NCBI RefSeq assembly: GCF_937960835.1
Contig: NZ_CALGPC010000002.1
Span: 1-64,000 of the forward strand
Origin: an uncultured Ferrovibrio sp.
Lineage (GTDB): Bacteria; Pseudomonadota; Alphaproteobacteria; Ferrovibrionales; Ferrovibrionaceae
Length of the DNA stretch: 64,000 nt
Direction: 5' to 3'
Every line of letters begins with the position of its first letter. The first letter of the stretch is position 1. Positions 57,184 to 64,000 of the stretch are shown here, piece after piece. The position numbers were made by a program, and so were the translations under genes. The notes beneath the pieces were generated by a model, which worked only from the letters and a program-made list of their open reading frames with translations, had not been told where the DNA came from and made no database searches.

Positions 57184-58035
57184 ATGCAGCGGCGCCGTTT
57201 AATACCCCGTAGTTTGATTCCTCGCATCCTGCCCCTCGTCATGGCCGCAGGCCTTAGCCTGGCGGGCTGCGCAGCGGACCGTTTCGCAAGCGCGGAGAAG
57301 ATCGCCGCACCGGCCGGCCTGCAATTCCGGACGACGCAGACCACGTCTTATCGTCTGGCGGCGTGGAAGCGCATGAGCGATCCATCGCAGCCGGTGCATG
57401 TCTATATCGAAGGCGATGGCCTGGCCTGGCTGGATCGCAACCGGCCATCGCCCGATCCCACACCGCGCCATCCTCTCGGCCTTGCTTTGGCGGCGCGCGA
57501 CCCGGCGCCGAATGTGATCGCCATCGCGCGCCCCTGCATGTATGTCGATCTCAGCCGTCAGCCATCCTGCCGGATCGAGACCTGGACGGATGGACGCTTC
57601 GATCAATCCGCCATAGCCGCCATCGATCAGGCGCTCACGCAATTAAAGCCGGCCAACATGCGCGTGCATCTGGTCGGCTATTCTGGCGGCGCGGCCATCG
57701 CCGCTGCCCTGGCAGCGCGGCGGCAGGATGTTGTTTCGCTGCGCACCGTGGCGGGCAATCTCGATCCGGCGGCGATCACCCGCTTTCATCGCGTTTCCCC
57801 CATGCCCACCGCCATCGACATCGCGGCCATGGCCCCAGCGCTTGCCGCGATGCCGCAGCGCCATTTTATGGGAACTAAGGATACGGTCATTCCGGCTTTC
57901 GTAATCGAGCAATTCGCAAAGAATGCCGGACGCTGCGCGGCGGTGAGCCGTGTGGTGGCAACGCATGGCGAGGGCTGGACCGAGCAATGGCCTGCGCTAC
58001 TGCGGATGCCGTTGCCCTGTGAGCAGGCGCAGTAA
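57184..58035 (+). CDS. Lipoprotein alpha/beta hydrolase
   Basis: A 283-aa predicted lipoprotein: signal with lipobox LAGC (Cys near residue 29). Nucleophile elbow GYSGGAA, acid candidate Asp in GTKDTVIP, and histidine in THGEGW complete a plausible catalytic triad. The substrate is unknown; similar proteins are annotated as esterases or hypothetical lipoproteins. It is downstream of the autotransporter on the same strand, 72 bp away across a hairpin. Confidence 0.78.
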   Translation: MQRRRLIPRSLIPRILPLVMAAGLSLAGCAADRFASAEKIAAPAGLQFRTTQTTSYRLAAWKRMSDPSQPVHVYIEGDGLAWLDRNRPSPDPTPRHPLGLALAARDPAPNVIAIARPCMYVDLSRQPSCRIETWTDGRFDQSAIAAIDQALTQLKPANMRVHLVGYSGGAAIAAALAARRQDVVSLRTVAGNLDPAAITRFHRVSPMPTAIDIAAMAPALAAMPQRHFMGTKDTVIPAFVIEQFAKNAGRCAAVSRVVATHGEGWTEQWPALLRMPLPCEQAQ

Positions 58036-58044
58036 GAAAGAAGA

Positions 58045-58218
58045 CTATTCGAGTTTCTTGCCGTCGAGCTTCCGCTGGAAGCGGGCCTCCTCCTTGCGCG
58101 CGGCATCGCGGTCGGACTTGCGCTGGCCATAGCGGATGCGGTTCTCGGCCGCCTTCGCCTTGGCCTCCTCCCGCTGCCGCGCCTTGCGGGCCTTGTTGAG
58201 GTTGATCAGATCGGCCAC
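58045..58218 (-). CDS. DUF4169 family small protein
   Basis: A 57-aa highly basic, helical protein of unknown function. The start is GTG 58218 (VADLINLNKARKARQREEA), after AGGA at seven bases; DUF4169 members begin at this motif. A longer frame up to 58359 is rejected as proline-rich non-homologous sequence. Confidence 0.8.
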   Translation of the reverse strand: MADLINLNKARKARQREEAKAKAAENRIRYGQRKSDRDAARKEEARFQRKLDGKKLE

Positions 58219-58398
58219 GGATGAATCCTGCTGCTGAACCGTGTCAGGATACCAAATGCCGGGCGGCAAGGGCAGGGGTGGTCCAGGGGGCGCTCCGTGT
58301 TGCCAATATCCCTCCCGGGCATGGAGCTGATGGCTGAACGGGATGGGCTGGTTTGGCATCCCTTGCGCCGACCGGCTCAGGTCAGCCCCTTACGACTT

Positions 58399-58929
58399 TC
58401 AGCCGTCCAGTTGGCGCGGTGTTACAAAACTGGCCAGAAACCCAGCCCCCGGTTTGACCTGCGGCCAGTTTTCCACCGGGAAGCAGAGCTCGGCCAAGCC
58501 TGCCGTCGGGTATTTTTCTTCCAGCCGGGCGAGGGCGTTGCCCGCGCTGGTCCCGGTCAGGCGCCGCGCGAAATCCTCCAACCCGGGATTGTGGCCGATC
58601 AGCAGCACTTCCCGGCAGGTGGCGGGCACAGTGCGGATAACGGTGAGCAGGACGGCCGCCTCAGCCAGATAAAGCTTGGCCTCAAAGCGGGTCTTGATTT
58701 GGTCGGGCGGGGTTGGGGCGAGGCGTTTTTCCAGCCGCTCCCAGGTCTGTCGAGTGCGAGTGGCGGGCGAGCACAGCACCAGATCGGGCCGGATGCCGCG
58801 CTCGGACATATGCCGGGCTAGCCGGCGGCAGGCTTTCTCGCCACGCGGGCTCAATGGTCGGGCGAAATCGTCCAGCTCGGGGTCGTCCCAGGCCGATTTG
58901 GCATGCCGCAGAAGCCAGAGCCGGAGCAT
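58399..58929 (-). CDS. SixA-type phosphohistidine phosphatase
   Basis: A 176-aa histidine phosphatase superfamily member. RHG-like motif LLRHAKSAW at residues 6-14, second catalytic histidine in LLIGHNPGLEDFARRL. SixA removes phosphate from histidine phosphotransfer domains. Divergent from ppk by 93 bp. ATG 58929 gives the canonical MLRLWLLRHAK start; the longer frame is antisense to ppk. Confidence 0.88.
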   Translation of the reverse strand: MLRLWLLRHAKSAWDDPELDDFARPLSPRGEKACRRLARHMSERGIRPDLVLCSPATRTRQTWERLEKRLAPTPPDQIKTRFEAKLYLAEAAVLLTVIRTVPATCREVLLIGHNPGLEDFARRLTGTSAGNALARLEEKYPTAGLAELCFPVENWPQVKPGAGFLASFVTPRQLDG

Positions 58930-58971
58930 GGAATCATCCTTAGCGCGAGGGGGCGAGCGGTTGTCGCTGCT

Positions 58972-59000
58972 TTGACATGATCGGGCGTTAGACCTATACC
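58972..59000 (+). promoter_or_regulatory. Promoter of ppk-ppx
   Basis: TTGACA (58972-58977), 17-base spacer, TATACC (58995-59000): close to the sigma-70 consensus. Start point near 59007, 16 bases before the ppk ATG. Confidence 0.6.
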
Positions 59001-59022
59001 CGGAAGCAACAGAGGCCCAGAT

Positions 59023-61200
59023 ATGCAGCAATTGGCGGAAAATCTCCAGGCCGTCCCCCCCGAGGGCGCCCCCCTGGCGCGGCCCCCGATCACGCTCAGC
59101 CCGCGCGAGCGATTCATAAACCGCGAACTGTCCTGGCTCGCCTTCAATCTGCGCGTCATGGAGGAGGCGAACAACAAACGCTACCCGCTGCTGGAACGCC
59201 TGCGCTTCCTGTCGATCTCGGCCAACAATCTGGATGAGTTCTTCATGGTCCGCGTCGCAGGCCTGTACGGCCAGATCCGCGCCGGTATCGAGGAGCATAG
59301 CCAGGACGGCCTGACACCCGCGCAGCAACTGGCGCTGATCACCCAGGACGCCACCGAGCTGATGATTAAGCAGCAGGCTTGCTGGCGCAACTTAATCCGC
59401 GAACTTGCCGAAGCTGGCATCCATGTGCTGGAGCCGCATCATCTCACTGCCGACGATCGCAAGTGGCTGGAGGATTATTTCCTCGCCCATGTCTTTCCGG
59501 TTCTGACGCCGCTGGCCATCGATCCCGCGCATCCCTTCCCGTTTATCCCCAATCTGGGTTTCGCGATGGTGATGCAGATGCGGCGGATGCGTGACGGCCG
59601 CAGCCTGAACGCGCTGTTGCCGCTGCCGAGCCAGGTCGAGCGATTCGTGCGCCTGCCAGGCGAGCATATCCGCTTTCTGTCGCTGGAGAATCTGGTCGGG
59701 CTGTTTCTCAGCAAGCTGTTTCCTGGCTACGAAATTCTGGGCTCGGGCCTGTTCCGCATCACGCGCGACAGCGATATCGAAATCGAGGAAGAGGCCGAGG
59801 ATCTGGTGCGGCTGTTCGAAACAGCGCTCAAGCGTCGCCGCCGCGGCAACGTGATCCGCCTCAAGATCAACCACGACATGCCAGATGACCTGCGCAAGTT
59901 CGTTTGCGAGGAACTCGGCGTCAGCCCGGAAACGGTGATCCCCGTTGATGGCCTGCTTGGTCTTGCCGATACCAAGAAGCTGATCGTCGATGATCTGCCC
60001 GACTTGAAATTCCCGCCGTTCAGTCCGCGTTTTCCGGAGCGTATCCGCGATTTCGGCGGCGACTGCTTTGCCGCAATTCGGCACAAGGACATTGTCGTCC
60101 ATCATCCGTATGAAAGCTTCGACGTAGTGGTGCAGTTCCTGCGTCAGGCGGCAGCCGATCCGCAGGTTGTGGCGATCAAGCAGACGCTTTACCGCACCTC
60201 TGATGACAGCCCGATCGTGCGCACGCTGATCGAGGCTGCGGAAGCCGGCAAGTCTGTAACGGCGCTTGTTGAGTTGAAGGCGCGTTTCGATGAGGCCGCC
60301 AACATCAAATGGGCACGCGACCTGGAGCGTGCCGGCGTCCAGGTGGTCTACGGCTTCATCGAGCTGAAAACGCATGCCAAGATTTCGCTGGTGATCCGCC
60401 GCGAGGGTGGCCAGCTCAATACCTACGCGCATTTTGGTACCGGCAATTATCATCCATACACCGCGCGCGTTTATACGGATCTGAGTTTCTTCACCGATGA
60501 TCCCGAGCTCTGCCACGACGCGACCTGCCTGTTCAATTTTCTAACCGGTTATGCGGCGCCGGAGAATCTGAAGCGGGTGGCAATCTCGCCTTACACGCTG
60601 CGGCCTCGTTTGCTGGAGCTGATCACCGAGGAAATCCGTCATGCGGAAGCGGGACGGCCGGCGGCGATATGGGCCAAGATGAACAGTCTGGTTGATCCCG
60701 TTGTGATCGATGCGCTGTATCAGGCGAGCCAGGCCGGCGTGCAGATCGATCTGATCGTGCGCGGCATCTGCTGCCTGCGGCCGGGTTTGCCGGGGCTTAG
60801 CGAAACGATCCGGGTGAAGAGCCTGATCGGCCGCTTTTTAGAGCATTCGCGCATTGTCTGCTTCGGCTCTGGCCATGGCTTGCCGTCGCCGGAGGCCAAG
60901 GTTTTCATATCTTCTGCGGATTGGATGCCGCGCAATTTCGACCGCCGCGTCGAAGTGCTGGTCCCGATTGAGAATCCCACCGTGCACGAGCAGATTCTGG
61001 ATCAGATCATGGTTGCCAATCTGAAGGATCAGGCACAAAGCTGGTATCTTGTCGAAGGCGATAAGTATATCCGCGCCTCGACCGATCCCGATGCTTTCAG
61101 CGCGCATACCTATTTCATGACCAACCCGAGCTTGTCTGGGCGCGGCAAGGCATTGAAGAAGCCCGAAGCAATTCCGCGCTTACAGTTGAAGACGAGCTAG
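59023..61200 (+). CDS. ppk: Polyphosphate kinase 1
   Basis: Makes inorganic polyphosphate from ATP, 725 aa. N-terminal [19 protein letters not shown], catalytic phospho-histidine in [15 protein letters not shown] (about 450), and C-terminal [17 protein letters not shown]. Full length. The ppx start is 1 bp beyond the stop, so synthesis and breakdown are one operon. Confidence 0.97.
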   Translation: MQQLAENLQAVPPEGAPLARPPITLSPRERFINRELSWLAFNLRVMEEANNKRYPLLERLRFLSISANNLDEFFMVRVAGLYGQIRAGIEEHSQDGLTPAQQLALITQDATELMIKQQACWRNLIRELAEAGIHVLEPHHLTADDRKWLEDYFLAHVFPVLTPLAIDPAHPFPFIPNLGFAMVMQMRRMRDGRSLNALLPLPSQVERFVRLPGEHIRFLSLENLVGLFLSKLFPGYEILGSGLFRITRDSDIEIEEEAEDLVRLFETALKRRRRGNVIRLKINHDMPDDLRKFVCEELGVSPETVIPVDGLLGLADTKKLIVDDLPDLKFPPFSPRFPERIRDFGGDCFAAIRHKDIVVHHPYESFDVVVQFLRQAAADPQVVAIKQTLYRTSDDSPIVRTLIEAAEAGKSVTALVELKARFDEAANIKWARDLERAGVQVVYGFIELKTHAKISLVIRREGGQLNTYAHFGTGNYHPYTARVYTDLSFFTDDPELCHDATCLFNFLTGYAAPENLKRVAISPYTLRPRLLELITEEIRHAEAGRPAAIWAKMNSLVDPVVIDALYQASQAGVQIDLIVRGICCLRPGLPGLSETIRVKSLIGRFLEHSRIVCFGSGHGLPSPEAKVFISSADWMPRNFDRRVEVLVPIENPTVHEQILDQIMVANLKDQAQSWYLVEGDKYIRASTDPDAFSAHTYFMTNPSLSGRGKALKKPEAIPRLQLKTS

Positions 61201-61201
61201 G

Positions 61202-62713
61202 ATGGCAGTCGCACAATCGGTTTACAAAAGTCTCGCCGTAACGGGCAGTTTGCCTTTTGGCGTCATCGACGTCGGGTCGAACTCCGTTCGTCTTGTCGTT
61301 TTCGATGAGCCGTCGCGCGCGCCGACGCCGATGTTCAATGAAAAGGTGCTTTGCGGCATCGGCCGCGGCTTGAGCGAAACGGGCGCGCTGGACGAGGAGG
61401 GGGCGCGTCAGGCGCTGGCCGCCATCCGTCGCTTTGTTGCCTTGGCGCGGCACATGAAGGTGCGGGCGTTGCAGATCGTGGCCACCGCTGCCGTACGCGA
61501 TGCCAGCAACGGTCCCGCTTTTGTGAGGCAGATCGAACGCGACACGGGCGAGAAGGTTCGCATTCTGTCAGGTCAGGAGGAGGCAACCTATTCGGCCTAT
61601 GGCGTGCTCTCCGGCATTCCCGATGCCTGCGGCGTCATCGGCGACTTGGGCGGCGGCAGTTTGGAACTGGTGGCTGTCGATGGTCTGAAGCTTGGCGACA
61701 GCGTTACGCTGCCGCTGGGGCCGCTGCGCATTGCCAATCTCGGTTCCTATGCCGTCGTGAAGGCCTATATCGACGAAAAGATCAGCGAAGTCGGCTGGCT
61801 GAAGAAGTGGAAGGGCAAGTCGCTCTATGCCGTGGGCGGTTCGTGGCGCGCCATTGCCCGCGTGCATATGGCGCAGAAGCACAGCCCCTTGCACATCATC
61901 CATCAATACTCGCTGCCGCGCGCCGAGGCGAATGACTTCACCCGCCTTCTGGCGAAGCAAAGCAAGGAATCCCTGGCCCGCGTCGAAGGCGTGCCGCGCA
62001 AACGCCAGGATGTGCTGCCGATTGCGGCTTTGGTGATGCGACGCCTGTTGAAGATGCTGGAGCCCAAAGATGTGATCTTCTCGGCCAATGGCCTGCGCGA
62101 GGGGCTGGCTTATGCCTTGCTGGATGAGCGCCAGCGCGGCGAAGATCCGCTGCTGGCTTACTGCCTCCATATGGCAAACCGTGAGGGCCGCTTTGGCGAG
62201 CATGGCGCCGAGATCGACCGATTCATTGCGCCCATCTTCGAGCGCGACACGCCGGCGCGGCAGCGCATTCGTTACGCGGCGGCAATCCTGTCGGATACCG
62301 CCTGGCGCGTGCATCCGGATTATCGCGGCGAGCAATCGCTGGGGCTGATCCTGCATGCACCTTTTGGTGCGATTTTGCAGAACGAGCGGGCACTGCTGGC
62401 GCTGATCGTATTCACGCGCTACACCGGCACTGCCAGCGATCCGGTCGCGGCGCCGGCCTGGCAGTTGCTGAACGCAGAGGAAATCCAATACGCCTTGCGC
62501 GTCGGTCTGGCGCTTCGCCTGGCTCAGACGCTATCCGGTGGCGTGCCCGGCATTCTGGCCGAGTGCAAGCTGCGGCCGAGCGGCAATGGCATCGTCCTGG
62601 AACTGCCAGCGCAGCATGCAGTGCTGGATGGTGAGGCCGTGCAGCGCCGCATGGAGGCACTGGGCAAGGCGCTGGGGCGGAGCATCGAGTTGCGCGTTGC
62701 TAAGGCGCGCTGA
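61202..62713 (+). CDS. ppx: Exopolyphosphatase (Ppx/GppA family)
   Basis: Degrades polyphosphate from chain ends and may act on pppGpp, 503 aa. Actin-like ATPase motifs GVIDVGSNSVRLVVFD and GDLGGGSLELV, then C-terminal helical extension with HD-like region. Immediately follows ppk; convergent with rnd, nine bases apart. Confidence 0.94.
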   Translation: MAVAQSVYKSLAVTGSLPFGVIDVGSNSVRLVVFDEPSRAPTPMFNEKVLCGIGRGLSETGALDEEGARQALAAIRRFVALARHMKVRALQIVATAAVRDASNGPAFVRQIERDTGEKVRILSGQEEATYSAYGVLSGIPDACGVIGDLGGGSLELVAVDGLKLGDSVTLPLGPLRIANLGSYAVVKAYIDEKISEVGWLKKWKGKSLYAVGGSWRAIARVHMAQKHSPLHIIHQYSLPRAEANDFTRLLAKQSKESLARVEGVPRKRQDVLPIAALVMRRLLKMLEPKDVIFSANGLREGLAYALLDERQRGEDPLLAYCLHMANREGRFGEHGAEIDRFIAPIFERDTPARQRIRYAAAILSDTAWRVHPDYRGEQSLGLILHAPFGAILQNERALLALIVFTRYTGTASDPVAAPAWQLLNAEEIQYALRVGLALRLAQTLSGGVPGILAECKLRPSGNGIVLELPAQHAVLDGEAVQRRMEALGKALGRSIELRVAKAR

Positions 62714-62722
62714 AGGGGGCGG

Positions 62723-63889
62723 CTAATCCTTCAGCCGGACCAGCTTGATCCGGCCTTTTTCGGCCGCCAGCGCCAGTTCGCCATGCTTCAGCCGCAGGGC
62801 ATCCTCGCCGAAGATCTCGCGCCGCCAGCCCTGCAGGGCAGGCACATCCGCATTGTCGTCGGCCGCGATCTTGTCGAGATCGGCTGACGAGGCGATCAGC
62901 TTCTGCGCGACGTCGTGATCGTCGCATTTCATCTTGAGCAGCACTTTCAGCAATTCGACCAGCGGGCCGATACCGCGGGGCAGCTCCGGCTCGCGCTCGA
63001 GCACCGGCCAGGTCTCCTTGGGTGCCGCTAGTTTCGAGGCGATGGCGGCAAGCAGCCCTTGTCCCATCTTGCCCTCGGCAAAGCCCTTTGACAGGCCGCG
63101 CATGCGCTCCAGGTCTTCCGGAGTTTTGGGCGGATGGGCGGCGATTTCCATCAGGCTTTCGTCGCGCAGGATCCGCTGCCGCGGGATATCGCGGTTGCGC
63201 GCTTCCACTTCCCGCCAGGCGGCTGCCGCCTGCAGCACCGCCAGATACTCGCCCTTGGTGGTGCGCGGCTTGAGGCGCCGCCAGGCATTCTCGGGCGGCA
63301 GCTCATAGGTGGCGGGATCGGCCAGCACGGCCATTTCCTCGCTCAGCCACTCGGCGCGGCCGGTTTTCTCCAGGCGGGCCGACAATTTGTCGTAGATCTT
63401 GCGGAGATGCGTAACGTCCGACAGGGCATAGCGGATTTGCTTTTCGGTCAGCGGCCGGCGCGCCCAGTCGGTGAAGCGCGAGGATTTGTCGATCTGGGCG
63501 CCGGCCAGCTTGGAGGCCAGCTGTTCGTAGGAAACCTGGTCGCCGAAGCCGCAGACCATGGCCGCCACCTGGGTATCGAACAGCGGCGCGGGCACCTGGC
63601 CCATCAGTTTGGTGAAGATCTCAAGGTCCTGCCGTGCGGCATGGAATACCTTCAAAATCTTCGGGTTGCGCAGCAGCTCAAACAGCGGCTCCAGGGAGAG
63701 GCCGACGGCCAGAGGGTCGATGACGCGGGCTTCATCCGGGCCGGCCAGCTGGATCAGGCAGACCTTGGGCCAATAGGTGGTTTCCCGCATGAATTCGGTG
63801 TCCACCGTTACGTAGGTCGTCCCGGCCAGCGAGGCGCAGAATTGGGCGAGTTCGTCGGTGGTGGTGATGGGGGAGGGGTCGGCACGCAT
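62723..63889 (-). CDS. rnd: Ribonuclease D
   Basis: 3'-5' exonuclease trimming tRNA and other RNAs, 388 aa. DEDD residues in YVTVDTEFMRE, AARQDLEIF and YALSDVTHLRKIYD (about 20-165), then HRDC domain(s) (about 205-290). Opposite to ppk-ppx, a common alphaproteobacterial neighbourhood. Confidence 0.96.
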   Translation of the reverse strand: MRADPSPITTTDELAQFCASLAGTTYVTVDTEFMRETTYWPKVCLIQLAGPDEARVIDPLAVGLSLEPLFELLRNPKILKVFHAARQDLEIFTKLMGQVPAPLFDTQVAAMVCGFGDQVSYEQLASKLAGAQIDKSSRFTDWARRPLTEKQIRYALSDVTHLRKIYDKLSARLEKTGRAEWLSEEMAVLADPATYELPPENAWRRLKPRTTKGEYLAVLQAAAAWREVEARNRDIPRQRILRDESLMEIAAHPPKTPEDLERMRGLSKGFAEGKMGQGLLAAIASKLAAPKETWPVLEREPELPRGIGPLVELLKVLLKMKCDDHDVAQKLIASSADLDKIAADDNADVPALQGWRREIFGEDALRLKHGELALAAEKGRIKLVRLKD

Positions 63890-64000
63890 GTGCTGCCTCT
63901 TAGCATGCTCAACGCCTCAGCCCAATCCCCTCAGGGTATGCGAGGGGCGTATTTTCCGCTAGGATCGGCCTTGACTTTCCCCGTCCGACAGGGCCAGTTC
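63890..64000 (-). other. Upstream region of rnd, window end
   Basis: A 111-bp non-coding stretch. A hairpin CCCCTC/GAGGGG (63927-63932 with 63942-63947) is visible. No complete gene is present; the next gene lies beyond the window. Confidence 0.5.

Overview
The window reads as the chromosome of a motile, GC-rich, Gram-negative alphaproteobacterium, probably Rhodospirillales-like (inference). Support: alphaproteobacterial families (flagellin with FlbT and FlaF, HdaA-type DnaA-like protein, DUF1491, DUF2066, DUF4169), LPS export genes, and backbone gene orders such as fabD-fabG-acpP-fabF-mltG, yicC-gmk, rsmA-pdxA-surA-lptD-lptG-lptF and ppk-ppx-rnd. Bases 1-49 are not genomic: they match the Illumina TruSeq universal adapter, so the window starts at an untrimmed contig end. 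No tRNA, rRNA, CRISPR array, insertion sequence or prophage was seen. Region 1 (about 100-12385) is a complete assimilatory nitrate/nitrite locus. nasT (ANTAR antiterminator) is followed by a control region with an NtrC-like box, a sigma-54 promoter, two ANTAR-target hairpins and an intrinsic terminator. Then come nrtA, nrtB, a signal-less NrtA paralogue resembling NasS, nrtD, nirB, nirD, nasA and cysG: nitrate uptake, reduction to nitrite and then ammonium, and siroheme supply. The expected logic is NtrC-activated initiation plus nitrate-dependent antitermination. Region 2 (12382-24375) is accessory and housekeeping: DUF1491, a GntR/FCD regulator convergent with an EamA exporter, msrA, an Lrp regulator (apparently leaderless) with a LysE exporter, two close peptide-type binding-protein paralogues flanking an inverted nadK, moaA (molybdenum cofactor, also needed by NasA), and an acyl-CoA synthetase/GNAT fusion of the Pat type. 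Region 3 (24376-26950) holds a short flagellin, flbT and flaF plus an unknown 73-residue protein. Region 4 (27011-33918) has a lone FAD monooxygenase behind a palindromic operator, the fatty-acid synthesis cluster with mltG, and an SDR. Region 5 (33984-50000) is core: yicC-gmk; rsmA-pdxA-surA-lptDGF; pepA-holC; an ABC-F ATPase; ndk; purM-purN. Region 6 (49485-63889) starts with DUF2066, an AI-2E family permease and hdaA, and ends with ppk-ppx and rnd. Between them lie an atypical response regulator with a 7-TM histidine kinase, a divergent autotransporter, a lipoprotein hydrolase, DUF4169 and a SixA-type phosphatase; this block looks inserted.
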